Assembly (NCBI RefSeq): GCF_001513975.1
Contig: NZ_KQ947986.1
Span: forward strand, 350,713-414,712
Origin: Streptomyces curacoi
Lineage (GTDB): Bacteria > Actinomycetota > Actinomycetes > Streptomycetales > Streptomycetaceae
Length of the DNA stretch: 64,000 bases
Direction: 5' to 3'
The notes beneath the pieces were generated by a model, which saw nothing but the letters and a program-made list of their open reading frames with translations, did no database searches and had not been told where the DNA came from. The translations under genes and the position numbers were made by a program. Positions 45,441 to 54,157 of the stretch are shown in pieces; position 1 is the stretch's first letter; every line of letters begins with the position of its first letter.

Positions 45441-46772
45441 ATGACGCCGACCGTCCAGGACCGAGGCACGGTTCGGTCCCGCAAGGCGCTGGTCGCGGGG
45501 TCGGTGGGCAACTTCATCGAGTGGTACGAGTTCGGTGTCTACGGCTACTTCGCGACGATCATCGCGGCGCGGTTCTTCACGCCGGAGGGCGGCGGCGAGG
45601 TCGAGGCGCTGGTGAAGACATACGCGTCGTTCGCGCTGGCGTTCTTCTTCCGGCCGGTCGGCGCCGCCCTGTTCGGCCGGCTCGGCGACCGGATCGGCCG
45701 ACGGCCGGTGCTGATCCTGGTGATCAGCCTGATGACCGGCGCGACGACGCTGATCGGCGCGCTGCCGACGTACGACACGGCCGGGGCTCTGGCGCCGTGG
45801 CTGCTGACGTTCCTGAGGGTGCTTCAAGGGCTCTCGGCGGGTGGCGAGTTCGGGGGCGCCGTGTCGGTGATGACGGAGTTCGCGCCACCCGGCCGACGGG
45901 GCCTGTACGGGTCGTGGCAGTCGTTCACCGTGGCGCTGGGGCTGCTGGGCGGTGCGGGCGCGGCGGCGCTGCTCGCCACCGTGCTGACCGAGGAGCAACT
46001 GGGCGACTGGGGCTGGCGGTTGCCGTTCCTGCTGACGCTGCCGCTCGGGCTGGGCGCCCTGTGGCTGCGGCTGAGGCTGGACGAGACGCCGGCGTTCCGT
46101 CGGGAGGGGGAGGCCGAGCGGCCGCCCGGGCGTGAGGTCGCGGGGGCGATCGCGCTGGGCGCGGGGCGGATCATGGGCTGGGCGGCGGCCGGGTACACCT
46201 TCCTGGTGGTGCTGCCGTCGTATCTGCAGTCCACCCTGGACGCGACCTTCCAGCAGGCCCTGATCGCCACGGTGCTGGCCAACCTCGGGTTCGCGGTGAC
46301 GATCGTGCCGGCGGGGCTGCTCAGCGACCGGCTGGGCCGGCGGACGGTGATGCTGACGGGGGCGCTGCTCGTGGTGGTCCTCGCGGTGCCGCTGCTCAAC
46401 CTTCTGCAGAACCCGGGCGTTTCCCTCACCGTGAAGGGTGCGGCGGTGTGCGGCGCGGGTGCCGTGGTGGGGCTGATGGCGGGGCCCGGTCCCGCGATGC
46501 TCGCGGAGCTGTTCCCGACGAACGTGCGCTGCATGGGGCTGGGACTCGCCTACGCCCTGTCCAATGCGGTGTTCTCGGGATGCGCCGGGCTCATCATCAC
46601 GGAGACGATCGAACGGACCGGCAGCGTGGACATCCCCGCCTACTACGCGGCCGCGACCTGCGCGGTGAGTGTCCTCGCCCTGGCCAGGGCACCCAGGACC
46701 CGCGCCGGGAAACCGAAGGCTCCGGTCGAAGCCCTGGTCGAGGCTCCGGGGCGGGAAGGTGAGGTGAGGTGA
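45441..46772 (+). CDS. MFS transporter, metabolite:H+ symporter (MHS) type
   Basis: A 443-residue inner-membrane transporter with about 12 helices. It starts near SRKALVAGSVGNFIEWYEFG, the MHS opening motif, then FFFRPVGAALFGRLGDRIGRR with the MFS loop motif, LRVLQGLSAGGEFGGAVSVM, and LLSDRLGRRTVML in the second half. ATG 45441 follows GAGGAGG. The stop is 4 nt before anmK, so the two are co-transcribed. This suggests import of an anhydro-muropeptide or amino-sugar compound, but MHS proteins usually carry organic acids or compatible solutes, so the link is tentative. Confidence 0.88.
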   Translation: MTPTVQDRGTVRSRKALVAGSVGNFIEWYEFGVYGYFATIIAARFFTPEGGGEVEALVKTYASFALAFFFRPVGAALFGRLGDRIGRRPVLILVISLMTGATTLIGALPTYDTAGALAPWLLTFLRVLQGLSAGGEFGGAVSVMTEFAPPGRRGLYGSWQSFTVALGLLGGAGAAALLATVLTEEQLGDWGWRLPFLLTLPLGLGALWLRLRLDETPAFRREGEAERPPGREVAGAIALGAGRIMGWAAAGYTFLVVLPSYLQSTLDATFQQALIATVLANLGFAVTIVPAGLLSDRLGRRTVMLTGALLVVVLAVPLLNLLQNPGVSLTVKGAAVCGAGAVVGLMAGPGPAMLAELFPTNVRCMGLGLAYALSNAVFSGCAGLIITETIERTGSVDIPAYYAAATCAVSVLALARAPRTRAGKPKAPVEALVEAPGREGEVR

Positions 46773-46776
46773 GCGC

Positions 46777-47928
46777 ATGCGGGTGATCGGCCTGATGTCG
46801 GGTACGTCGTACGACGCCGTCGACGCGGCCGCGGCCGAGCTGGGCCTCGTCGGCGACAGCCTCGTCCTCAGGCCGCTGGGGCTGGTGAGCGACGGGTACG
46901 ACGACGCGCTGCGGGAGGCGCTCACGGCGGCACTGCCGCCCGGGACGACCTCGATGGCCGAGGTGTGCCGGCTCGACACCCGCATCGGGCAGGCATTCGC
47001 GGCGGCGGCCGTCCGGGCCGACCGTGAACTCTGCGACGGGCAGGCCGAGTTGGTCGCCTCGCACGGGCAGACCGTGTACCACTGGGCCGAGGACCGGCAG
47101 GTGTACGGCACGCTGCAGCTGGGGCAGCCCGCGTGGATCGCCGAGGCGACCGGGCTGCCCGTGGTCGCCGACTTCCGGCCCCGCGACATCGCCGCCGGCG
47201 GCCAGGGCGCACCCCTCGTCAGCCTGGTCGACCTGCTGTGGCTGCGCGGCCGGCCCGGCACACCCGTCGCCCTCAACATCGGCGGCATCGCCAACCTCAC
47301 CGCGCCCGACGGCACCGCCTTCGACACGGGGCCCGGCTGCGCGCTGATCGACGCGGCGGCGCGGGGGTTCAGCGGCGGGCGGCTGGCCTACGACGTGGAC
47401 GGGGCGCTGGCCGGTCGCGGCAGCGTCCATGAGCCGCTGCTGCGGCTGCTGGAGGAGCCGTACTACGCGCTGCCCGCCCCCAAGACCACCGGCAAGGAAC
47501 TGTTCCACCTCGGCCGGCTGCGGGACGCGCTGACCGGGATCGGGACGCTGCCCGCCGAGGACGTCGTCGCCACCCTGACCATGCTCACGGCACGTACGGT
47601 CGCCGACGCAGTGCGCTCGGTGGGCGCGACGGAGGTGATCGCCTCGGGCGGCGGGACGCGCAACCCCGTGCTGATGAGGATGCTCGGGCAGCGGCTGCCG
47701 GGGGTGGCGCTGCGCACCTCCGACGCGCTGGGGCTGCCGGCGGCCTCGAAGGAGGCGTACGCCTTCGCCGTGCTGGGGTTCCTGACCGTGCACGGGCTGC
47801 CCGGGACCGAGCCGGCGGCGACCGGCGCCCGGCACGCGCGCGTGCTCGGTTCGATCACCCCGGGCCGGGACGGGCTGCGGCTGCCGCCGCCCGTGCGACA
47901 GCGGCCGGTACGGCTCGTCGTGGAGTGA
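46777..47928 (+). CDS. anmK: Anhydro-N-acetylmuramic acid kinase
   Basis: A 383-residue ASKHA-fold kinase that converts 1,6-anhydro-MurNAc to MurNAc-6-phosphate in peptidoglycan recycling. Diagnostic segments are IGLMSGTSYDAVDAAAAEL at the N terminus, VASHGQTVYHW, VVADFRPRDIAAGGQGAPLV, LNIGGIANLTAPDG, DTGPGCALIDAA and VIASGGGTRNPVLMRML. ATG 46777 lies 4 nt after the transporter stop. Three tail codons lie inside a 23-bp repeat that continues downstream. Confidence 0.94.
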   Translation: MRVIGLMSGTSYDAVDAAAAELGLVGDSLVLRPLGLVSDGYDDALREALTAALPPGTTSMAEVCRLDTRIGQAFAAAAVRADRELCDGQAELVASHGQTVYHWAEDRQVYGTLQLGQPAWIAEATGLPVVADFRPRDIAAGGQGAPLVSLVDLLWLRGRPGTPVALNIGGIANLTAPDGTAFDTGPGCALIDAAARGFSGGRLAYDVDGALAGRGSVHEPLLRLLEEPYYALPAPKTTGKELFHLGRLRDALTGIGTLPAEDVVATLTMLTARTVADAVRSVGATEVIASGGGTRNPVLMRMLGQRLPGVALRTSDALGLPAASKEAYAFAVLGFLTVHGLPGTEPAATGARHARVLGSITPGRDGLRLPPPVRQRPVRLVVE

Positions 47929-48029
47929 CGTCGGGGCTCGTTCTGGAGTGAAGTCGGGGCTCGTTCCGAAGTGACGTCGGGCCTCGTCCTGAAGTGAAGC
48001 GGGGACCCGTCCTGGAGTGGCGTCGGCCG
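47915..48029. repeat. 23-bp tandem repeat, five copies, starting inside the anmK 3' end
   Basis: Five units of 23 bp follow the pattern TCGT.CTGGAGTGA.GTCGG plus three bases. The first covers the last codons and stop of anmK and the rest fill the gap before the DUF2510 gene. Copies diverge progressively downstream. Confidence 0.8.
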
Positions 48030-48093
48030 AAATTCGTGCGCCGGGGCCGGATCCTCTCATCCGGCTTTCACCGACACCTCATACGGTGGGCAC

Positions 48094-49110
48094 ATGACGC
48101 AGGTGACTCCTCCCGGCTGGTACCCCGACCCCGGCCAGAAAAGTGACGGTCCGCCCACCGAGCGCTGGTGGGACGGCAAGGCATGGACGGACCAGGTCCG
48201 GCCCGCGGGGTCGGCCGACTGGGGACCGCCGGGGCAGCCGCCGGCCGACGGGGCTTTCCCGGCGTATCCGGTGCATCCGGGTTATCCCGGCCAGTTGCAG
48301 TCGGGCGGGCGGCGCGGTCTGCGCACGGGCATAGCCGTGGGGGTGGCCGCGGTGGTCCTCGCGAGCATCGGTGTCGGCGTGTACGCGCTGACCGCCGAGG
48401 ACGGCTCGGGGGGCGGCAGCGCCACCTCCCAGCAGCGAGGCCAGGACGGCCCGGGCGGGCCGGGTGGCGGTCAGGGCGGCCCCTTCGGCGATTCCGGCGG
48501 CGGCAGCGGCGGTTCCGGGGGCGGCGACGGCGGTTCCGACGGGCGGTCGCCCGCACCGGACGCGTCCGAGGCGCCGAAGATCGACAGCGGATCGGTGAAC
48601 GACGGACTGAGCGGGATCAGCCTGCCCATCCCGGACGGCTGGTACGGCCAGGAGTTCCAGGTCGGCGCGCAGGTGACGTCGGACGAGGCGTACAAGTGCC
48701 CCGGCGACACCTCCGCGTCCTGCACGAAGGGCGGGGCCTACTCGGCCCCCGCGCTGGCGCTCGGCCTCAGGGGCGACACTCCGGAGGAGGTCGCCAAGGC
48801 GGACATCGCCAAGAACGCGGAGAAGTCCTACGGCGGCAAGACGTACGGCGGGATCACCTCGCACGAGGTGCTGGCCTCCAAGGCGGTGACCGTGGCCGGG
48901 CAGAAGGGCTACCTGGTCCGCTGGAAGGCGATCACGAGCAAGGGCGCGGACGGCTATGTCGAGTCCCTCGCCTTCCCCTCGCCCGTCAGTGAGCGGCAGA
49001 TCGTCGTGGTCCGGTTCGGCGTCGACGTCGGGGAGCAGCAGTCGGTGATCGACGAGATCACCAAGGGCATCGAGGCGTACACGGGCGGCAGCCCCGGCCA
49101 GGACGTCTGA
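48094..49110 (+). CDS. DUF2510 membrane-anchored protein
   Basis: A 338-residue protein. The N-terminal DUF2510 motif is PPGWYPDPGQ with RWWDGKAWTDQVRP. One transmembrane helix (about residues 78-97, IAVGVAAVVLASIGVGVYAL) follows. Then come a Gly/Ser/Gln-rich extracellular linker and a C-terminal globular domain (about 185-330) with two cysteines in YKCPGDTSASCTKG and alternating strands. Such proteins are common surface proteins of unknown function in actinobacteria. Confidence 0.85.
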   Translation: MTQVTPPGWYPDPGQKSDGPPTERWWDGKAWTDQVRPAGSADWGPPGQPPADGAFPAYPVHPGYPGQLQSGGRRGLRTGIAVGVAAVVLASIGVGVYALTAEDGSGGGSATSQQRGQDGPGGPGGGQGGPFGDSGGGSGGSGGGDGGSDGRSPAPDASEAPKIDSGSVNDGLSGISLPIPDGWYGQEFQVGAQVTSDEAYKCPGDTSASCTKGGAYSAPALALGLRGDTPEEVAKADIAKNAEKSYGGKTYGGITSHEVLASKAVTVAGQKGYLVRWKAITSKGADGYVESLAFPSPVSERQIVVVRFGVDVGEQQSVIDEITKGIEAYTGGSPGQDV

Positions 49111-49135
49111 GCTGCCCTGACCCCCTGGACGAAGC

Positions 49136-49180
49136 GGCCGGGTGGGGCGCCCCTCCGCTCAAGGGGAACCCCACCCGGCC
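49136..49180. terminator. Large bidirectional hairpin terminator
   Basis: A perfect 12-bp outer stem (49136-49147 with 49169-49180) encloses an inner stem CCCCT/AGGGG (49150-49154 with 49162-49166). It lies between the converging DUF2510 and TetR genes. Confidence 0.75.
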
Positions 49181-49262
49181 GGGGGGTGCGCGCCGCCCCC
49201 GTCCCCACGGTGCGGCGCGGTACAGGTCGCCGTCCAGTCATCCCGTGGACGGCGCCTGGGTC

Positions 49263-49877
49263 TCAGTCGAGGCCGAGGGTCGGCAGTACGGCGGCCTCCA
49301 CGAAGCGGACGATGTACTCCGGGTCGGCGTCCTCGCCCTCCAGGACGGGGCGGGCCCGCAGCACGCCGAAGATCTGGGCGGGGACGTACTCCAGCGCCGG
49401 GTGGTCGGCGGCCACCTCCCCGCGCTCGACGCCGCGCCGGAGGATCTCCTTCAGCGCGTCGAGCTCGGGGTCGACGAGGGCCTCGCGCAGCGCCCGCCGG
49501 AGCTCCGGGTCCTGCATGACGGCGTGGCCGAGGGCCTGGAAGAGCCGGGTGTCCTTGCCGGACCACGCTCCCGCGGCTCGGGCGGCCTCGCGCAGGTCCC
49601 CGGCGAGTGTGCCGGTGTCGATGCCGTCGAAGCGGGTGCGGCGGCTGGCGCGCAGGGCGGCCGCCACGAACTGCGGCTTGGTCTTCCACTGCCGGTAGAG
49701 CGTGGACTTGCTGCAGCGCGTGCTGGCGGCGACGCCCTCCATCGTGACGGAGTCGTAGCCGCACTCGCGGATCCGTTCGAGCACGGCGTCGAAGAACTCC
49801 CGCTCACGCTCCGGCGTGATCTTGGAGCGGCGCGAGGCGGCGACCGTCTGCGGTCCGTCCGCGGCCTGCGACGTCAT
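49263..49877 (-). CDS. TetR-family transcriptional regulator
   Basis: A 204-residue repressor. The HTH region is FDAVLERIRECGYDSVTMEG followed by VAASTRCSKSTLYRQWKTKP (residues about 28-70). The C-terminal ligand/dimer domain has DLREAARAAGAWSGKDTRLF and EYVPAQIFGVLRARPVL. ATG 49877 opens onto a promoter region with an array of 16-bp repeats that is its probable operator. The divergent PAP2–DMT operon is the likely target. Confidence 0.92.
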   Translation of the reverse strand: MTSQAADGPQTVAASRRSKITPEREREFFDAVLERIRECGYDSVTMEGVAASTRCSKSTLYRQWKTKPQFVAAALRASRRTRFDGIDTGTLAGDLREAARAAGAWSGKDTRLFQALGHAVMQDPELRRALREALVDPELDALKEILRRGVERGEVAADHPALEYVPAQIFGVLRARPVLEGEDADPEYIVRFVEAAVLPTLGLD

Positions 49878-49948
49878 GTGCTCTTCTCCTCGCTCGGGTG
49901 CGGCGCCCCACGCCGGGACGGGCCTGCACTACCAGTGGGTCGTACGTC

Positions 49949-50038
49949 TATCGATACGCCACTGTACCGGAACGCTCCCGTATCGGTACAGTGACGTATC
50001 GGTACAGGGGCGTTTCGGTACGTCTCCGTATCGATGAG
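49949..50038. promoter_or_regulatory. Phased 16-bp operator array between tetR and the PAP2 operon
   Basis: CGTATCGGTACAG or close variants begin at 49979, 49995, 50011 and 50027, exactly 16 bp apart. An inverted copy (CTGTACCGG, 49962-49970) and the palindrome TATCGATA (49949-49956) lie on the TetR side. The core GTACCG/CGGTAC gives overlapping inverted and direct half-sites. Confidence 0.65.
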
Positions 50039-50111
50039 TTCGCCGAGCCCGCGGAGTCACCGGCTCGACAGCTCGGCAAGCACCACTCACCGTCAGCGAA
50101 AGGGCCGGGGG

Positions 50112-50918
50112 ATGAATGCCCGCACCGAGCCTGCGGAGACGGGGACCGACGCGATAGCGCGGCCCCCGCTCGTCCGGGAGCTCCTGCTCGTCGTGGGGCT
50201 CTTCCTCGTCTACAAGTTCGGCCGTCTGCTCGCCACGAGCCACACCGGCGAGGCCTTCCGCAACGCCGACCGGGTGTGGAACCTGGAACGGGCCGTCCAT
50301 CTGCCCGGCGAGGGCTCGGTGCAGAACCTGCTGCTGCACGGCGACACGCTCGTCCACCTCGCGAACACCTACTACGCGACCGTCCACTTCCCGGCCACCG
50401 CGGCCTTCCTGATCTGGCTCTACCTGCGGCGCCCCGCGCACTACGTCCGGGCCCGCCGTGTCCTCGCCGTGGTCACCGCCGCCGCCCTGGTCGTGCATCT
50501 GGCGTTCCCGCTCGCCCCGCCGCGCATGCTCGCCGCGACCGGGCTCGTCGACACCGCGCAGGTCTACGGCCCCTCCGTGTACGGCCCGCCGCGGACCGAC
50601 CACCTGGCGAACCAGTTCGCGGCGATGCCGTCGCTGCACTTCGGCTGGGCGCTGATGGTGGCGATCGGCCTGATCGTGGCGACCCGGTCGCGGTGGCGCC
50701 TGCTGTGGCTGCTGCATCCGCTGCTGACCCTGCTGGTGATCGTGGGCACGGCCAACCACTATTGGCTCGACGCGCTCGTGGCGACGGCCATGCTCGCCCT
50801 CGCGCTCGCGGCGATCCACCTGCCGCACCGCACGGTGACGACGGCCGGACGCGGCGCCGGGACGCTCGTTCCGGCGGCCCGGGACGAGGACGCGGCACTG
50901 GTGGGAGCGGGCCGATGA
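50112..50918 (+). CDS. PAP2-superfamily membrane phosphatase/transferase
   Basis: A 268-residue integral membrane protein with about six helices. The phosphatase motifs of the PAP2/inositol-phosphotransferase group are present: AMPSLHFGWALMVAIGL (SxHF) and ANHYWLDALVATAML (HxxxD). An upstream periplasmic loop has PLAPPRMLAATGLVDT. This arrangement is typical of actinobacterial Aur1-like phosphatidylinositol or phospholipid-head-group enzymes. ATG 50112 follows a GGGGG Shine-Dalgarno. The stop overlaps the next gene (ATGA). Confidence 0.88.
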   Translation: MNARTEPAETGTDAIARPPLVRELLLVVGLFLVYKFGRLLATSHTGEAFRNADRVWNLERAVHLPGEGSVQNLLLHGDTLVHLANTYYATVHFPATAAFLIWLYLRRPAHYVRARRVLAVVTAAALVVHLAFPLAPPRMLAATGLVDTAQVYGPSVYGPPRTDHLANQFAAMPSLHFGWALMVAIGLIVATRSRWRLLWLLHPLLTLLVIVGTANHYWLDALVATAMLALALAAIHLPHRTVTTAGRGAGTLVPAARDEDAALVGAGR

Positions 50919-51943
50919 ACGCCACGCTCCTCGCCGTCGTCCTGTCCCTGTTCTCCGCCGTCGCCTACGCCGCCGCGGCCGTCGCCCAGGAGCGGCTGGC
51001 CTCCCGCGCCCCGGGATCGGGCCTGCTGCGGCTGCTCGGCTCCGGCGCCTGGTGGGGGTCGGTCCTGCTCAACGGCTCCGGCGCGCTGCTGCACGTCGTG
51101 GCCCTGAAGTACGGTCCGCTGACCGTGGTCCAGCCGCTCGGCGCGCTCACCCTGGTGGCCGCGGTGCCGCTGGGCGCGCGGGTCGCCGGGCGGCGGGTCA
51201 GCGCGGTCGAGTGGCGCGGTACGGCGCTGACGCTGGTCGGCCTGGCCGCGATCCTCGTCACGGCGTCCGGGCCCGCGCCGGAGGCCGTGCTGAGCACGTC
51301 CGAGGCGCTGGCGGTCGCGGCGGTGACGGCGGCGCTGATCGGCATGCTGTCGCGGCCGGGCGCCCGGCCCGGTCTGCGGCACGCGACCGCGTCCGGCTTC
51401 GCCTCCGGGGTGGCCTCGGCGCTCACCCAGACCGTGACGGTGGCCGCGACGGACCGGTCCGACTCCTTGCTCGGCCTTCAGGTGATCGGGGTGGCGCTGC
51501 TGGTCGCGGCCTTCGCGGCCTGCGGACTGCTGTTGTCGCAGACGGCCTATCGCGGTGGGCTGGGCGCACCCCTGGCGGTGGTGACCATGGCGAACCCGGT
51601 GGCCGCCGCGGTGATCGGGCTCGTCCTGCTCGGCGAGCGGCTGCGGGGCGGCGCGGCGGGCATCCTGCTCGCGCTGGCCGGAGCGGGGCTCGCGGCGTGG
51701 GGTGTGGTGCTGCTCAGCCGGGCGACACCCGACCCCGCCGGCACCCACTCCCCCGACACCGACGACGAGCACCCCGTGGCCGCCGTACTGGCGCTGGAGC
51801 CCGGCTCGGCCGCGCAGGAACCGGTGCTGGTGCCCCGGCAGCCGGAACCGGGGCACCTCACACCGCTCCAGTCCGGACACCGCTCCAGTCCGGACACCGC
51901 TCTGATCCGGGCGACCCGGCCGCGACGGCCGGTTACTCGGTGA
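50915..51943 (+). CDS. DMT-superfamily (EamA/NIPA-like) membrane protein
   Basis: A 342-residue protein with about nine or ten hydrophobic helices. Two EamA-like halves start VVLSLFSAVAYAAAAVAQER and LQVIGVALLVAAFAACGLLL. Motifs such as KYGPLTVVQPLGALTLVAAV and LAVVTMANPVAAAVIGLVLL are typical of DMT/NIPA transporters. A cytoplasmic C-terminal tail of about 60 residues is partly encoded by 17-bp repeats. ATG 50915 is coupled to the PAP2 stop. The substrate is unknown. Its 3' end overlaps the convergent phospholipase gene by 11 nt. Confidence 0.85.
   Translation: MNATLLAVVLSLFSAVAYAAAAVAQERLASRAPGSGLLRLLGSGAWWGSVLLNGSGALLHVVALKYGPLTVVQPLGALTLVAAVPLGARVAGRRVSAVEWRGTALTLVGLAAILVTASGPAPEAVLSTSEALAVAAVTAALIGMLSRPGARPGLRHATASGFASGVASALTQTVTVAATDRSDSLLGLQVIGVALLVAAFAACGLLLSQTAYRGGLGAPLAVVTMANPVAAAVIGLVLLGERLRGGAAGILLALAGAGLAAWGVVLLSRATPDPAGTHSPDTDDEHPVAAVLALEPGSAAQEPVLVPRQPEPGHLTPLQSGHRSSPDTALIRATRPRRPVTR
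51860..51910 (+). repeat. 17-bp repeat, three copies, in the tail of the DMT gene
   Basis: ACACCGCTCCAGTCCGG occurs at 51860-51876 and 51877-51893, and a diverged third copy at 51894-51910. The 17-bp unit is not a multiple of three, so each copy is read in a different frame. Confidence 0.8.
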
Positions 51944-53984
51944 TGATCGCCGGGTCGCTCACACCCGGCCGCCCGTTCTCGACGTGCCCGGCGAACCGCC
52001 GCAGGAACGCCGGATCGGCGTGCGAGGTGACGGTCAGGTCGTACCAGCGCCGGCTCGCCGCGAGGTCGACGGTGCGCCGCACGGTGGCCCCGGGCCGCAC
52101 GGTGACCGTCGTGGCGGGACCGCCGTAGCCGTTGGTGACCTTCAGGCGGACGCTCGCCGTTCGCTTGTTGGTGAACGTCAGCTGGATGTCGTCGCCGGTG
52201 TGCCGGGCGGTGACCTCGGGGCCGGCCGCCTTGTTCGAGCCCTTGAAGCAGCGCACGAAGCCGTTGGGGCCGTGCACGGTCAGGTCGTACGAGCCGTTCG
52301 AGTACGCCGAGTTCCAGGTGTCCCCGATGGTCTTGCCGGCCTCGGTGGTGTACATCCAGGGCCCGTCGGCGCGGTTGCCGGAGGTGACGTGGAAGGCGGC
52401 GCCGGCCTTGGCACCCGAGGCGAAGGTGAGCGTGAACTTTCCGGTCGCCGCGTCGACGGAGCCGTCCACGTACGGGGCGTACCCGAGCGGCCGGGCGGGC
52501 CGCAGTCCGCGCTCCTGCCTGGGCATGTCCGGGTCGGCCGGCGGCGTCGGCCGGTAGTCGGGGTGACGCTCGCGGTCCGGCGGCTCGTAGGCGTCGGTCT
52601 CCGGCAGCGCGGCCGGGCGGGTGTCCTTGCGGGAGAAGTCGAAGGCCGAGGTCAGGTCGCCGCAGACGGCACGCCGCCAGGGCGAGATGTTGGTCTCCTC
52701 GACGCCGAAGCGGCGCTCCATGAACCGCAGGATCGAGGTGTGGTCGAGGGTCTCGGAGCAGACGTAACCGCCCTTGCTCCACGGCGAGACGACCAGCATC
52801 GGCACACGTGGGCCGAGGCCGTACGGTCCGGCCGGGCGCCTGCTGTCGCCCGGGTAGAGGTCGAGGGAGACGTCGACCGTGGACCTGCCCCGCGAGGCGT
52901 CCTTCGGCGGGAACGGCGGCACCACGTGGTCGAAGAAGCCGTCGTTCTCGTCGTAGGTGATGAACAGGGCCGTCTTCGACCAGACCTCCGGGTTGGCGGT
53001 GAGCGCGTCCAGGACCTGGGCGATGTACCAGGCGCCGTAGTTGGAGGGCCAGTTGGAGTGCTCGGAGAAGGCCTCGGGGGCGGCGATCCAGGAGATCTGC
53101 GGCAGCTTGCCGGCCTTGACGTCGGCCTTCAGCCGGTCGAAGTACCCGTCGCCGTTCTTGACGTCGGTGCCGGTGCGGGCCTTGTCGTACAGCGGGTCGC
53201 CCGGCTGGGCGCCCCGGTACTTGTTGAAGTACAGCAGCGAGTTGTCGCCGTAGTTGCCCCGGTAGGCGTCCTCGATCCAGCCCCAGGAGCCGGCGGAGTC
53301 GAGTCCGTCGCCGATGTCCTGGTAGATCTTCCAGGAGACGCCCGCCCGCTCCAGGCGCTCGGGGTAGGTCGTCCAGCCGTAGCCGAGCTCGTCGTTGCCG
53401 AGGACCGGGCCGCCGCCCGTGCCGTCGTTGCCGGTGTAGCCCGTCCACATGTAGTAGCGGTTCGGGTCGGTGGAGCCGATGAACGAGCAGTGGTAGGCGT
53501 CGCAGACGGTGAAGGCGTCGGCGAGGGCGTAGTGGAAGGGGATGTCCTCACGGGTCAGGTACGCCATGGTCGTGGTGCCCTTGGCGGGGATCCATTTGTC
53601 GTACTTGCCCGCGTTGTAGGCCTGCTGGCCGTCGGTCCAGCCGTGCGGGAGGCCCTCCAGGAACTGCATGCCGAGGTCGTCGGCGTCCGGGTGGAACGGC
53701 AGGATCTCCTTGCTGCCGTCCGACTGGTGCCAGATCGACTTGCCGTTCTCCAGTTTCACCGGGCGCGGGTCGCCGAAACCGCGGACGCCGCGCAGCTTGC
53801 CGAAGTAGTGGTCGAAGGAACGATTCTCCTGCATCAGGACGACGATGTGCTCGACGTCCTCGATCGACCCGGTGCGGTGGTTGGCGGGGAGCGCGGCGGC
53901 GCGCTGGATGCTGCTCGACAGAGCCGAGAACGCCGTGGTCGCGCCCGCGAGTTGAAGGAATCTGCGCCGGTTGACTTCGGGCAT
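51933..53984 (-). CDS. plcC: Tat-exported phospholipase C (phosphocholine-specific type)
   Basis: A 683-residue secreted phosphoesterase (PF04185). The Tat signal is VNRRRFLQLAGATTAFSALS. The catalytic domain has VEHIVVLMQENRSFDHYFGK (metal-binding Asp/Glu/Asn), DAYHCSFIGSTDPNRYYMWT, LFITYDENDGFFDHVVPP and PWSKGGYVCSETLDHTSILR. Two C-terminal beta-sandwich DUF756 domains follow, including FVRCFKGSNKAAGPEVTARH. ATG 53984 is chosen for the compact Tat signal. It should hydrolyse phospholipid head groups, perhaps for phosphate scavenging. It overlaps the convergent DMT gene by 11 nt. Confidence 0.93.
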   Translation of the reverse strand: MPEVNRRRFLQLAGATTAFSALSSSIQRAAALPANHRTGSIEDVEHIVVLMQENRSFDHYFGKLRGVRGFGDPRPVKLENGKSIWHQSDGSKEILPFHPDADDLGMQFLEGLPHGWTDGQQAYNAGKYDKWIPAKGTTTMAYLTREDIPFHYALADAFTVCDAYHCSFIGSTDPNRYYMWTGYTGNDGTGGGPVLGNDELGYGWTTYPERLERAGVSWKIYQDIGDGLDSAGSWGWIEDAYRGNYGDNSLLYFNKYRGAQPGDPLYDKARTGTDVKNGDGYFDRLKADVKAGKLPQISWIAAPEAFSEHSNWPSNYGAWYIAQVLDALTANPEVWSKTALFITYDENDGFFDHVVPPFPPKDASRGRSTVDVSLDLYPGDSRRPAGPYGLGPRVPMLVVSPWSKGGYVCSETLDHTSILRFMERRFGVEETNISPWRRAVCGDLTSAFDFSRKDTRPAALPETDAYEPPDRERHPDYRPTPPADPDMPRQERGLRPARPLGYAPYVDGSVDAATGKFTLTFASGAKAGAAFHVTSGNRADGPWMYTTEAGKTIGDTWNSAYSNGSYDLTVHGPNGFVRCFKGSNKAAGPEVTARHTGDDIQLTFTNKRTASVRLKVTNGYGGPATTVTVRPGATVRRTVDLAASRRWYDLTVTSHADPAFLRRFAGHVENGRPGVSDPAIITE

Positions 53985-54157
53985 GAGCGAGGGACCTCTT
54001 CCCATTGAGGGTGTTATGACCGGCCGTTGGTGATGGAATGCGCGCGGAAGGAGTGTTCCAGGAGCACCAAACGTCAGGGAAGGGTCCGGTGGCGCTCATG
54101 TGAAAGTCGTCGGTACGGGAGGTGTGCCGGGCCCGGGGTGCGGGGATGGTCGCGATC

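Noticed and set aside
31848..48029. Tandem repeats at 31.9, 33.3 and 47.9 kb considered as CRISPR arrays
   Set aside because: Units are directly adjacent with no unique spacers, and there are no cas genes.
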